The notes below the pieces were generated by a model. It saw only the letters and a list, made by a program, of their open reading frames with translations, was not told where the DNA came from and did no database searches. A stretch of 64,000 nt of DNA. Source: Bacteroidales bacterium WCE2004. GTDB taxonomy: Bacteria; Bacteroidota; Bacteroidia; Bacteroidales; UBA932. Where the stretch lies: assembly GCA_900167895.1 (NCBI GenBank), contig FUZR01000005.1, forward strand, positions 1-64,000, in the 5' to 3' direction. A program made the translations under genes and the position numbers. Of this stretch, positions 32,488 through 41,496 are shown in pieces (position 1 is the stretch's first letter; each line of letters begins with the position of its first letter).

Positions 32488-32517
32488 CAAATGTAGCAAA
32501 CGGAATCGATTTCGCAA
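32488..32517 (-). promoter_or_regulatory. Promoter of the trp operon
   Basis: On the minus strand TTG (32517-32515), a 19-nt spacer and TACATTTG (32495-32488). It drives trpL and trpBEGDCFA and is back to back with the start of the peptidase gene at 32568. Confidence 0.8.
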
Positions 32518-32567
32518 GGCTTTCCGTATGTTTTTTTGTATCTTTCGACTCCGAAAAACGATATTGC

Positions 32568-35372
32568 ATGAAGAAAACGACGCTTGTCCTGTCTTTTGTC
32601 GCACTTATGATTTGCGGCGTCTGCCCTGCATGGGCCCAGAAGAAACCCCTCGACCACAGCGTGTATGACGGATGGCAGTCCGTCCGCTCCGTCCAGCTGA
32701 ACCCCGACGGCCGTTTCGTGAGCTATGAGGTCAATCCCCAGGAGGGCGACGGCACGCTCTATATCAAGAACCTCCGGACCGGCGCGGAGGCGGCGATCGC
32801 CCGCGGCACCGGCCTGAAGTGGGCGCAGGACGCCCGCGTCGGCCTCTTCACGCTCAAGGCCCCCTTCGCCGACGTGCGGCAGGCCAAGATCGACAAGAAG
32901 AAGAAAGACGAGCAGCCCAAGGACAGCGTCGCGCGCATCGACCTGGGCTCGCTGGCGTGGGAGACGGTCGGCGCGGCCGGCAAGACGGCGCTCGGCTACG
33001 AAGCCGCGCCGTATCTGTTCGCCGCGCAGGACGTCAAGGACCGCAAGGCCAAGAACCTGCTGGTGATCGAGGTCGCCTCCGGTTCCGTCGACACGCTCAG
33101 GTGCGTGTCCGACTTCAAGGTGTCGGCCGACGGCAGCCGCCTGCTGGTCAAGACCGCCAAGGAGAAGAAAGACTCCCTTTCGCGCGACGCCGTGATCCTT
33201 TATGATTTCCCGAAGGGTACCGTCGACACCCTTTCTGCCGACCGCAAGGCCTACGACAACCTCGTTTTCAGTGCGGACGGCAACCGCGTCGCCTTCACCG
33301 CCACGGATGAGGAGGAGAAGCTGGACGGCACGCCGCGCCACGCCGTCTACCAGAGCTTCCTGCAGGTGGACAAGCGCCGGCCGAAAACGGCCAAATGGGT
33401 GACGTGCGAACTGCTCGCCGCCGACTGCGCCGACCTGCCGGCCGGCTGGGTCGTCGGCGAAAATGCAGGCCTGGAGTTCTCCAACGCCGCTTCCCGCCTT
33501 GTCCTCGAGATCGAGGAGAAGCTCCCGGCCAAGGACACGACGGTCTATGATTTCGAGTCTGCCTCGCTGGACATCTGGGTCTGGGACAAGGCCACGGTCC
33601 CGCCGATGGACAAGAAGGCCCGCGGCCGCCGCACCCGCACGGCGGTGGTCAACCTGGCCAGCCCGGGCCGCCTGGTGGTGCTCTCCACCAATCCTTCCGA
33701 CCGGACGCGCCTGTTCGATGGCGCGGAGGCCGCTTACGCCCTGTCCATCGACACGGCTCCCTATGACATCGACAATCTCTGGGCGGCGGAGTCGCGCGCC
33801 GACCTCGCGCTCGTGGACGTGCGCGACGGCAGCCGCCGGTCGCTCCGCACGGGCGCCGTCGGCTTCCCGTCCCCCTCGCCGTACGGCAAATACATCGCCT
33901 GGTTCAACACCGAGGACGGCAACTGGTATTGCCTGAACCTTGCCACGGGCGCCGACGTCAACCTGACCGGCCGGACGGGCGTGCCGTTCTGGGACGATGA
34001 GGACGACCACCCGATCCCGTTCTACATTCCGCGCACCTCTCCCGACTGGATGGGCGAGGACGAGGCCCTGCTGATCGCGGACCGCTACGACGTGTGGCGC
34101 TTCTCGCCCGACGGCAAGAAGGCCGAGTGCCTGACCCGCGGCGCGGGCCGGCGCGACAAGGTGCAGTATTCGCCGATGAACCTGGCCCGCCGCACCAACC
34201 CCTACCTCTACCAGAACATCAACAATTTCCCGCTGAAGGGCCGCCTGACGCTGAGCGCGTTCAACGAAGTGGACAAGCGCAACGGCTTCGCCTGCGTGGA
34301 TGCCGCCAGGGGTGGCGAACCGCAGGGCTTCCTGGCGGAGAATTCCTTCGCGCAGCCGACCAGGGCGCGTGACGCCGAGGTGTACGCCTGGCTCAAGGGC
34401 GACTTCCGTCACCCGATGGACCTCTACGTCGGCGGCGCCCCCGGGCAGGACGGACAGAAGCTTACCGCCATCAATCCCCAGCAGGCGGAATACCGCTGGG
34501 GCGACGTGCAGCTGGTGCACTGGAACGCCTATGACGGCACGCCGCTCGACGGCCTGCTCTTCGTCCCGGAGGACCTCGACCCGGCGCAGAAATACCCGAT
34601 GATGATCTACTTCTACGAGAAGTATTCCGAGTCGCTCTACGACTACCGCGCTCCGGCGCCGAGCCGTTCGACCGTCAACATCCCCTTCTACATGAGCCGC
34701 GGCTACGTGGTCTTCATCCCGGACATCGTCTACAAGGACGGGCATCCGGGCGAGAGCGCCTACAACTGCATCTGCGCGGGCGCGGAGGCGATGTGCGCGC
34801 AGTTCCCCTTCATCAACAAGGACAAGATGGCCATCCAGGGCCAGAGCTGGGGCGGCTACCAGACCGCCTACCTCGTCACGCGGACGGACATGTTCGCCGC
34901 GGCGGGCGCCGGCGCCCCGGTGGGCAACATGACGAGCGCCTACGGCGGCATCCGCTGGGAGTCCGGCAACAGCCGCATCCCGCAGTATGAAGCCGGCCAG
35001 AGCCGTATCGGCAAGACCCTCTGGGAAGAGGGCGGCCTGGATCTCTACATCGAGAATTCCCCGGTCTTCTTCGCCCCGAAGGTCAAGACCCCGGTGTTGA
35101 TCATGCACAACGACGCCGACGGCGCCGTGCCCTGGTACCAGGGCATTGAGTTCTTCATGGGCCTGCGCCGCCTCGGCAAGCCGGCCTGGCTGCTCGAATA
35201 CAACGACGAGGCCCACAACCTCCTGGAGCGCCGCAACTGCAAGGACCTCTCGGTCCGCCTGCAGCAGTTCTTCGACCACTACCTGCAGGACGCCCCGATG
35301 CCCGTGTGGATGCAGTCCGGCATCCCCCACGAGCGCAAGGGCAACTACTTCGCTACCGAATTGACGGAATAA
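32568..35372 (+). CDS. Secreted S9 prolyl-oligopeptidase-family peptidase
   Basis: A 934-aa protein with a cleavable signal peptide (LVLSFVALMICGVCPAWA). An N-terminal beta-propeller (with PDGRFVSYEV and FSADGNRVAFTA blade motifs) precedes a C-terminal alpha/beta hydrolase: GQSWGGYQ with nucleophile Ser760, NDADGAVPW with the acid Asp, and DEAHNL with the catalytic His. Periplasmic peptide hydrolysis is likely. A weak -7 box TATCTTTC lies at 32539-32546. It is divergent from the trp operon and followed 11 bp later by lgt. The other S9 enzyme here (38475) belongs to a different S9 branch. Confidence 0.9.
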   Translation: MKKTTLVLSFVALMICGVCPAWAQKKPLDHSVYDGWQSVRSVQLNPDGRFVSYEVNPQEGDGTLYIKNLRTGAEAAIARGTGLKWAQDARVGLFTLKAPFADVRQAKIDKKKKDEQPKDSVARIDLGSLAWETVGAAGKTALGYEAAPYLFAAQDVKDRKAKNLLVIEVASGSVDTLRCVSDFKVSADGSRLLVKTAKEKKDSLSRDAVILYDFPKGTVDTLSADRKAYDNLVFSADGNRVAFTATDEEEKLDGTPRHAVYQSFLQVDKRRPKTAKWVTCELLAADCADLPAGWVVGENAGLEFSNAASRLVLEIEEKLPAKDTTVYDFESASLDIWVWDKATVPPMDKKARGRRTRTAVVNLASPGRLVVLSTNPSDRTRLFDGAEAAYALSIDTAPYDIDNLWAAESRADLALVDVRDGSRRSLRTGAVGFPSPSPYGKYIAWFNTEDGNWYCLNLATGADVNLTGRTGVPFWDDEDDHPIPFYIPRTSPDWMGEDEALLIADRYDVWRFSPDGKKAECLTRGAGRRDKVQYSPMNLARRTNPYLYQNINNFPLKGRLTLSAFNEVDKRNGFACVDAARGGEPQGFLAENSFAQPTRARDAEVYAWLKGDFRHPMDLYVGGAPGQDGQKLTAINPQQAEYRWGDVQLVHWNAYDGTPLDGLLFVPEDLDPAQKYPMMIYFYEKYSESLYDYRAPAPSRSTVNIPFYMSRGYVVFIPDIVYKDGHPGESAYNCICAGAEAMCAQFPFINKDKMAIQGQSWGGYQTAYLVTRTDMFAAAGAGAPVGNMTSAYGGIRWESGNSRIPQYEAGQSRIGKTLWEEGGLDLYIENSPVFFAPKVKTPVLIMHNDADGAVPWYQGIEFFMGLRRLGKPAWLLEYNDEAHNLLERRNCKDLSVRLQQFFDHYLQDAPMPVWMQSGIPHERKGNYFATELTE

Positions 35373-35383
35373 TATCTTGGATA

Positions 35384-36223
35384 ATGCTTAACCTTCTTTA
35401 CGTCGACTGGGATTTCGATCCCGTGATCTTTTCGATCGGAAACTTCCATTTCCGCTGGTATGGCCTGGCTTTCGTCATCGTCTTCGTGGCCGGCGGATGG
35501 ATCTTCGACCGCTTCTGCAAGCGGGAGAAGATCGACGTGGCTTTCACGGAGCCGCTGTTCCTGACCATCTTGTTGTCCTCGATGATCGGCGCGCGTCTCG
35601 GGCATGTCATTTTCTACCAGCCGGACTACTATTTCGGCTCCTGGCAGGGCTTCCTGGATATTTTCCAACCGTGGCACGGCGGGCTCGCCAGCCACGGCGG
35701 CGCCGTCGGCATCCTGCTGGGCATGCTCTACTTCATGCTGCGTCATGCGAAGCGCTACCGGATCGATTTCCTGTGGATCATGGACCGGCTGTGCATCGTG
35801 GTGGCCTTCGCAGGCTGCCTGATCCGGCTGGCCAACCTTGCCAATTCCGAGATCTACGGCGATGTCACCACGCTGCCGTGGGGATTCATCTTCCGCCGCG
35901 CCGGCGAGACGGAGCCCCGCCACCCGACGCAGATCTACGAAGCGCTCTGCTACCTGATCCTGGGCCTTGTGCTGCTCTGGATCTACTGCAGGCGGTCCGG
36001 CAAGGTCTACCGCGGTTTCTTCTTCGGCGCGTTCCTGTTGGGCTGCTTCGGTGCCCGCTTCCTGATCGAGTTCATCAAGGAGCCGCAGGTCGAATTCGAG
36101 GTGGGACGCGCCCTGGACCAGGGCCAGCTCCTCTCCATCCCGTTCATCATCACCGGGATCGTGCTGTTCATCCTGTCCTACCGTTGGAAGAAGCCCGCGA
36201 CGGGCTATCTGAAAGCTGCTTAG
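35384..36223 (+). CDS. lgt: Prolipoprotein diacylglyceryl transferase
   Basis: A 279-aa multi-pass inner-membrane enzyme that transfers diacylglycerol from phosphatidylglycerol to the lipobox Cys, the first step for the many lipoproteins of this window. Visible are HFRWYGLAFVI, the SMIGARLGHVIFY signature, WHGGLASHGGAVG, the RLANLANSEIYG loop and RHPTQIYEAL. ATG 35384 is preferred; an upstream in-frame start lies inside the peptidase gene. It converges with the DUF554 gene, overlapping it by 4 bp. Confidence 0.95.
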   Translation: MLNLLYVDWDFDPVIFSIGNFHFRWYGLAFVIVFVAGGWIFDRFCKREKIDVAFTEPLFLTILLSSMIGARLGHVIFYQPDYYFGSWQGFLDIFQPWHGGLASHGGAVGILLGMLYFMLRHAKRYRIDFLWIMDRLCIVVAFAGCLIRLANLANSEIYGDVTTLPWGFIFRRAGETEPRHPTQIYEALCYLILGLVLLWIYCRRSGKVYRGFFFGAFLLGCFGARFLIEFIKEPQVEFEVGRALDQGQLLSIPFIITGIVLFILSYRWKKPATGYLKAA

Positions 36224-36906
36224 CAGAAAAGACCCTTGACGAGGAACCAGAGCGCGGGGACGGCCAGCGCCGGGATGTAGTTGAGGGTCTTGCAGTCTTT
36301 GAGCTTGAGGAGCGAGAGGCCGGAAGAAATGATCAGCAGGCCGCCCACGATGGCCATCTCGTTGATCATCGTACCGCCGATGAGCGGGGAGTCGGCCGCG
36401 AATTTGCCCAGCATATAGAAGAATCCCTGCCAGCAGAAGAGGACCGGCGCGGCGGCGATGATGCCGATGCCGTAGGTGGTCGCGAAGACCATCGAGGTCA
36501 CCAGGTCGAGCGTGGCGTTGGTGAAGAGGAACGTGTTGTCGCCCGTGGTGGCGCTCAGGATCGGCCCCACGATGCTGAAGGTGCCCACGCAGAAGAGCAG
36601 ACAGGCGGAGATGAGGCCGCTGGCCAGGTCCGCGCCGCCGTGCTTCGCGATCAGGCGCTGCGTGCGGCCGTCGAGGTCGAGCGCCGTGCCGGCGATGCCG
36701 CCGAGCGCGATGCTGAGGATGAAGAGCACGGGGAATTCACTCTTGGGCATATTCTGCACGAAGGTGTTGGCACCGAGCGCCAGGGATGCCAGGCCCATCG
36801 CATTGTAGAGGGTCTGCTGGTATTTCTGGCCAAGTCCTTTCTTGAGGAGGCTTCCCACGATGGAGCCGACGATAATACACCCGGTGTTGACGATAGTTCC
36901 TAACAT
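36220..36906 (-). CDS. DUF554 family membrane protein
   Basis: A 228-aa protein with six to seven predicted membrane segments. The start MLGTIVNTGCIIVGSIVGSLL, the FILSIALGGIAGTALDL-type middle and the GGLLIISSGLSLL end match DUF554 (YdfK/YqgA-type) proteins, whose function is not established. A TATATTTG box (minus strand, 36922-36915) lies 8 bp before the start codon, so its mRNA may be almost leaderless. Convergent with lgt. Confidence 0.8.
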   Translation of the reverse strand: MLGTIVNTGCIIVGSIVGSLLKKGLGQKYQQTLYNAMGLASLALGANTFVQNMPKSEFPVLFILSIALGGIAGTALDLDGRTQRLIAKHGGADLASGLISACLLFCVGTFSIVGPILSATTGDNTFLFTNATLDLVTSMVFATTYGIGIIAAAPVLFCWQGFFYMLGKFAADSPLIGGTMINEMAIVGGLLIISSGLSLLKLKDCKTLNYIPALAVPALWFLVKGLFC

Positions 36907-36977
36907 AACAATTGCAAATATACCAAGTTTTTTCTATCTTGCTAACGGTTAGAAGGAATCCAACACAAATCCATATT

Positions 36978-38426
36978 ATGGCAGTCAAATTTTATCAGCC
37001 TGCGAACCAGGTCCCGCTGGAGATGCACAAAGTGCGCGTCGTCCAGAAACTCAACCTGCTCCCTGTCGAGGAGCGTCTCAAGCGCATCCAGGAAGCCGGC
37101 AACAACACATTCCTTCTCCAAAACAAAGACATCTACATGGACATGCTCACGGACTCCGGCGTCAACGGAATGTCCGACGAGCAGGTGGCCGCGATGAGCA
37201 TCGCCGATGACTCCTACGCCGGCTCCGAGACCTTCAACCGCGTCAAGGCCGCCATCAAGGAAGTCTTCGGCACGGAGAACGTCCTGCCCGCCCACCAGGG
37301 CCGTGCGGCTGAGAACATCCTCGCCGAAGCCTACGTGCGCCCGGGCATGGTCACGCTGATGAATTTCCACTTCACCACCACGAAGGCCCACATCACCCGC
37401 CTGGGCGGCGAGGTGATCGAGCTCGTGGACAAGAAAGGCCTCATCCCGCAGAGCGACGACCCGTTCAAGGGCAACTTCGACCTCAAGGCCCTCCGCAAGA
37501 CCATCAAGGACTACGGTCCGGAGAAGGTCGCGTTCGTGCGCGTCGAGGCCGGCACCAACCTCATCGGCGGCCAGCCGGTGTCGCTGGAGAACATGCTCGC
37601 CGTCACCGACATCTGCCACGAGTTCGGCATCCGGAGCGTGCTCGACGCCTCCCTGCTGCAGGACAACGTTTACTTCATGAAGATGCGTGAGCCCCGCTGC
37701 AAGTTCATGACGACCAAGGAGATCTACCACATCCTGGCGGACCGCTTCGACATCGTCTACTTCTCCGCCCGCAAGCTCGGCTTCTCCCGCGGCGGCATCA
37801 TCACGGCCCACGACAAGAAGTTCACCGACGAGATGATGGAGTTCGTTCCGCTCTTCGAGGGCTTCCTCACCTACGGCGGCATGGAAGTCCGCTCGATGGA
37901 AGCGATGGCGGTCGGTCTCTATGAGTCCCTCGACATGGAATACATCAGCCAGGGTCCGGAATTCATCGCCTACCTGGTCAAGGAGCTGGACGACTACGGC
38001 GTGCCGGTGATCAAGCCGGCCGGCGGCCTCGGCGCCCACCTCAACTGCTCCGAGATCGTCCCCAAGATCCCCCACGACCAGTATCCCGCCGCTGCGGTGG
38101 GCGCCGCGCTCTACATCGCCGGCGGCATCCGCGGCATGGAGCGCGGTACCGTCAGCGAGCAGCGCGAGCCGGACGGCACCGAGCGCTTCGCGGAGCTGGA
38201 ACTCCAGCGTCTCGCGATGCCGCGCCGCGTCTTCACCCTCTCGCAGGTCAAGTACTGCGCCGACCGCGTGAAGTGGCTCTGGGACAACCGCGAGATCATC
38301 GGCGGCCTCCAGTGGGTCTCCGAGCCGAAGGTGCTCCGCTTCTTCTTCGGCCGCATGAAGGAGATCGGCTACTGGCAGGAAGAGCTCGTCAAGAAGTTCC
38401 GCGAGGACTTCGGCGATTCGCTCTAG
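36978..38426 (+). CDS. Beta-eliminating lyase, tyrosine phenol-lyase/tryptophanase-like, atypical active site
   Basis: A 482-aa fold-type I PLP enzyme of the TnaA/Tpl family (LLTDSGVNGMSDEQ, PAHQGRAAEN, FHFTTTKAH, GGQPVS, YGGMEVRSMEAMAVGL). PLP Lys266 is in SARKLG. It has features specific to tyrosine phenol-lyase: Arg389 in GMERG (TnaA has VEIG) and LRFFF at 454-458 where TnaA has LRHF. However, the Asp-Ala-Thr-Arg motif around the PLP-contacting Arg is Asp223-Ala-Ser-Leu226, so that Arg is missing. Substrate is therefore uncertain; a C-C or C-S beta-lyase acting on an aromatic amino acid is a guess. Single gene with terminator at 38444. Confidence 0.82.
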   Translation: MAVKFYQPANQVPLEMHKVRVVQKLNLLPVEERLKRIQEAGNNTFLLQNKDIYMDMLTDSGVNGMSDEQVAAMSIADDSYAGSETFNRVKAAIKEVFGTENVLPAHQGRAAENILAEAYVRPGMVTLMNFHFTTTKAHITRLGGEVIELVDKKGLIPQSDDPFKGNFDLKALRKTIKDYGPEKVAFVRVEAGTNLIGGQPVSLENMLAVTDICHEFGIRSVLDASLLQDNVYFMKMREPRCKFMTTKEIYHILADRFDIVYFSARKLGFSRGGIITAHDKKFTDEMMEFVPLFEGFLTYGGMEVRSMEAMAVGLYESLDMEYISQGPEFIAYLVKELDDYGVPVIKPAGGLGAHLNCSEIVPKIPHDQYPAAAVGAALYIAGGIRGMERGTVSEQREPDGTERFAELELQRLAMPRRVFTLSQVKYCADRVKWLWDNREIIGGLQWVSEPKVLRFFFGRMKEIGYWQEELVKKFREDFGDSL

Positions 38427-38443
38427 CAGCCTGCCGGATACAG

Positions 38444-38475
38444 AAAACCCCGACCGCGAGGCCGGGGTTTTTCTT
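38444..38475. terminator. Bidirectional terminator between converging genes
   Basis: AAAACCCCG (38444-38452) pairs with CGGGGTTTT (38463-38471), with T-rich flank on the plus side and A-run on the other, so it can serve both the 36978 and 38475 genes. Confidence 0.85.
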
Positions 38476-40940
38476 TAGTCGTTGTTCAGTTCTTTTATGT
38501 CGACTTCGTCGCGTTCGCTGTCGCCGAGCAGCCACTCGGAGAAGTAGTCGGCGAGGCGGTAGAAGAAGTATTCGTTCATGTCGCCGAAGCCGTGGCGCTG
38601 GCCCGGCAGGATGAGCAGGTCGAAGCGCTTGTTGGCCCGGATCAGGGCGTTGACCACGCGGATGGTGTTGGCCGGGTTGACGTTGTTGTCGATGTCGCCG
38701 TGGACCAGCATCAGGTGGCCCTTGAGGTTGGCCGCGATCTCCGGGTTGGTCTCAATGTGGTAGACGAAGGAGGTGTCGCTCTGCGCCACCTTCTCGGTCA
38801 CGCCGTGGTGCGTCTCGCTCCACCAGCGGTTGTAGATGCTGTTGTCGTGGTTGCCGGCGCAGGAGACGGCCGCCTTGAAGAAGTCGGGATACTTGAGGAT
38901 GGCGGCCGTGGACATGAAGCCGCCGCCGGAGTGGCCGTGGATGCCCACGCGGGAGCCGTCGATGAAGTCATACTTGCCGGCAAGCTGCTGGATGGCGTAT
39001 TTCTGGTCCTCCAGGCCATAGTCGCGCAGGTTGCCGTAGCCGTAGTTGTGGTACCACTTGGAGCGGTTGGGGTGGCCGCCGCGGTTGCCCACCGTGATCA
39101 CGATGAAACCCACCTGCGCCAGGCGGTCGGTGCGCACCATGCCGCGGGACCATTCGATGTTGTTGGCCTCGACCTGCGGGCCGGGGTAGACGTAGTCGAT
39201 GATGGGATAGACCTTGGTGGAGTCGAAGTCGAAAGGCTTGTACATCGCGCCGTAGAGGTCCGTGACGCCGTCGGCGGCCTTGACCTTGAAGCGCTCCGGC
39301 ATCTTGTAGCCCGCTGCGTAGAGCAGGCTGAGGTCAGCCTTCTCCAGCAGCGTGCGCTTGCCGTCGCGCCCGATCAGCCAGGCCTCGGGGGCGTAGTCCA
39401 CGCGCGAGCAGTTGCCCACGACCCAGCGGCCGTCGTCGCTCGCCGTGGCCTCCACGTTCATGTCGTCCATGTCCAGCTGCCGGATCGGGCCGCCGGACAG
39501 ACTCACGCGGTAGGTGTGCATCTGGTAGGGGTTCTCGTCCTTGTTGACGCCGCAGGCGGCGAAGAGCACGTAGCCCTCTTTCTCATTGACCTCCAGCACG
39601 TCCTCGACGTGGTAGGCGCCTTCCGTGAGGTTGCGCACCAGGGTGCCGTCGGCGTTGTAGAGGTAGAGGTTGGCCCAGCCGTTGCGCTCGGACCACCACA
39701 GCAGCTGCTTGCCGCCGGCCAGGGGGCGGATCTGCCGCTCCTCGACGTAGGTGTTCATCCGCTCGGAGATGATGGTGCGCGTGGAGTCGCCCGCCAGATC
39801 CACGCGGCACACGTCGATGCGGTGCAGGTCGCGCGAGCCGCGGGTCAGGTAGAAGCCGTCGTTGTCGCCCAGCCACACGCGGGAGCGGTATTTGTCGTAG
39901 GTCTCACGGAATTTGCGCGGGCGCAGGGACACGTCGGTCACCTGGTCCTTGAAGGCGTTCACGCGATAGCGCTTGTTGCTGCCGTCGGGCATCGAGAACA
40001 CGTAGAGCTCCTCCTTCGGGCCCGGCTCGCCGGGCATCTGGTACTTGTAGGTCTCCAGCGTCGGGCGCGGCTGGCTGAGGGCGTTGATCACCCAGAGTTC
40101 CTTGATGTCGCGCATGTCGGTCTTGACCGCCACGAAATGCTTGCTGTCCGGCGACCACACCACGCTGCCCGCGCGCACGCGGCGCGTGGTGTCGGTCTCC
40201 TGGTCGCCCATGTAGTTGTCGCCGCCCCAGCCGAATTCACGGACGCCGTCCGCGGTGAGGCGGTGCTCCACCAGGGTGGAGTCCTTGTCGTCCTCGGCGG
40301 CCTTGGCGAGGTTCTCCCTGTCCATCCAGTAGAGGTTGGCGTTCTTGACGTACACGCCGGTCTGCCCGTCCGGGGAGACGCTGGCCCAGGCCGGATACTC
40401 CTTCTTCTCGGGCTTGTATTCGCTGAGCTTGCCGGTGGTGATGTCATACTGGAAGTGGAAGACCTTCTTGGTCATCTTCGGCTCGCTGTCCTTCTTGTCG
40501 CCGCCCTTCTTGTCGCGGGCGGCGCGCCTGGCCGCCAGCGTGTCGGGGACCTCCTGCGTGCTCTTGATGTCGAAGCGGAAGTAGCGGTCGTCCTTGAGTT
40601 CGAGGTTCTCGATCGGAAGGTGCTGTGCGTCGAAGGGGTCGCGGACGGTCGCCGTGATCTCCATCGCCAGCTTCTCCATGTCGAAGGCCTGGCTCTTGCG
40701 GCCGGTTTCGGGATCCACGATCCAGTATTCCGTGCCCGCGGGGGTCTTCCACTCATACCAGAACTTGTCCGAGTCGCGGAACCAGTTGGGTTGCAGGGTG
40801 GTGGAGAACACCATCTGGGAAATACGTTTCTGGGAGAATTGCGAGGCGAGGTCGTAGTTGGGCTTCACGCGGGTGGGGCGGGCGCCCAGGGCGGACAGCC
40901 CTGCAAACAGCGTCAGTAAAAGGACGGCAATACGTTTCAT
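38475..40940 (-). CDS. Secreted dipeptidyl-peptidase IV-like S9 peptidase
   Basis: An 821-aa protein with signal peptide (IAVLLLTLFAGLSALGA), an eight-bladed DPP IV-type propeller (WSPDSKHFVAVKTD, LLWWSERNGWANLYLY, which is a family hallmark) and a C-terminal hydrolase domain. The triad is in GIHGHSGGGF (Ser), HGDIDNNV (Asp) and PGQRHGF (His). The Glu pair used by true DPP IV to bind the peptide N-terminus is represented by YVEERQIRPL, so release of N-terminal dipeptides is possible. Periplasmic or outer-membrane-associated; may feed amino-acid fermentation. Convergent with the 36978 gene. Confidence 0.88.
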   Translation of the reverse strand: MKRIAVLLLTLFAGLSALGARPTRVKPNYDLASQFSQKRISQMVFSTTLQPNWFRDSDKFWYEWKTPAGTEYWIVDPETGRKSQAFDMEKLAMEITATVRDPFDAQHLPIENLELKDDRYFRFDIKSTQEVPDTLAARRAARDKKGGDKKDSEPKMTKKVFHFQYDITTGKLSEYKPEKKEYPAWASVSPDGQTGVYVKNANLYWMDRENLAKAAEDDKDSTLVEHRLTADGVREFGWGGDNYMGDQETDTTRRVRAGSVVWSPDSKHFVAVKTDMRDIKELWVINALSQPRPTLETYKYQMPGEPGPKEELYVFSMPDGSNKRYRVNAFKDQVTDVSLRPRKFRETYDKYRSRVWLGDNDGFYLTRGSRDLHRIDVCRVDLAGDSTRTIISERMNTYVEERQIRPLAGGKQLLWWSERNGWANLYLYNADGTLVRNLTEGAYHVEDVLEVNEKEGYVLFAACGVNKDENPYQMHTYRVSLSGGPIRQLDMDDMNVEATASDDGRWVVGNCSRVDYAPEAWLIGRDGKRTLLEKADLSLLYAAGYKMPERFKVKAADGVTDLYGAMYKPFDFDSTKVYPIIDYVYPGPQVEANNIEWSRGMVRTDRLAQVGFIVITVGNRGGHPNRSKWYHNYGYGNLRDYGLEDQKYAIQQLAGKYDFIDGSRVGIHGHSGGGFMSTAAILKYPDFFKAAVSCAGNHDNSIYNRWWSETHHGVTEKVAQSDTSFVYHIETNPEIAANLKGHLMLVHGDIDNNVNPANTIRVVNALIRANKRFDLLILPGQRHGFGDMNEYFFYRLADYFSEWLLGDSERDEVDIKELNND

Positions 40941-40994
40941 ATCTGATAGGAATTATTATGCGGCGAACCGGGGCATAAAGATAAGAAAAAAAGC

Positions 40995-41002
40995 TATCTT
41001 TG
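40995..41002 (+). promoter_or_regulatory. Candidate -7 box for the plug-ECF operon
   Basis: TATCTTTG 24 bp before the 41026 start; no clear TTG at -33. Confidence 0.4.
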
Positions 41003-41025
41003 TAAGATAACCAACCAATCCGCTG

Positions 41026-41490
41026 ATGAAAAGAATCTTACTGTTGTTTGCAGTCCTGACTTTGTCGGGTGCTGCCGTCTATGGGCAGGAAAAAGTCCGC
41101 GACCCGAAGGAGAAAACGCAATACAGCACCGTGTTCGACCTGCTCCGCAACGAGCCGGGCGTGGTGATCGCTCCCGGCGGCGGCAACGGCGTGATGCCGA
41201 AGATCTATATCCGCGGCATCTCGACCAACTCCGACCAGACGCAGCCGCTTTTCGTCGTGGATGGTATCATCATGGAAAATGTGACCCACCTCCTTCCGGA
41301 GGACATCTATTCGGTCGAGGTCATCAAGGACGGCACCGCCGCATCCTATGGCATGCGGGGACAGAACGGCGTCATCATCTTCAAGACCAAGTCCGCCGCG
41401 GAGGCGGAGAAAAGGCTGGCCGAGCAGCAGAAGGCGGAGCGACAGGCCGCCCGCGAGGCCAGGCGAGCCGAGAGAAAGAAGAAAAAATAG
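41026..41490 (+). CDS. Stand-alone TonB-receptor plug-domain protein
   Basis: A 154-aa protein with a signal peptide (LLLFAVLTLSGAAVYG) followed by a complete plug fold only: VFDLLRNEPGVVI, IYIRGISTNSDQTQPLFVVDGI, IYSVEVIKDGTAASYGMRGQNGVIIFKTK. The 22-strand barrel of TonB receptors is absent; the protein ends in a strongly basic Lys/Arg/Ala coiled tail. It is not a truncated gene end, since the frame stops cleanly 6 bp before the ECF sigma gene. It may bind a glycan or the SusC partner, or modulate FecR signalling; this is inference. Confidence 0.82.
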   Translation: MKRILLLFAVLTLSGAAVYGQEKVRDPKEKTQYSTVFDLLRNEPGVVIAPGGGNGVMPKIYIRGISTNSDQTQPLFVVDGIIMENVTHLLPEDIYSVEVIKDGTAASYGMRGQNGVIIFKTKSAAEAEKRLAEQQKAERQAAREARRAERKKKK

Positions 41491-41496
41491 TCTTTT

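Noticed and set aside
32481..35330. Long upstream extension of the trpL frame on the minus strand
   Set aside because: It crosses the trp promoter and lies antisense to the S9 peptidase; only the 21 codons after the promoter are credible.
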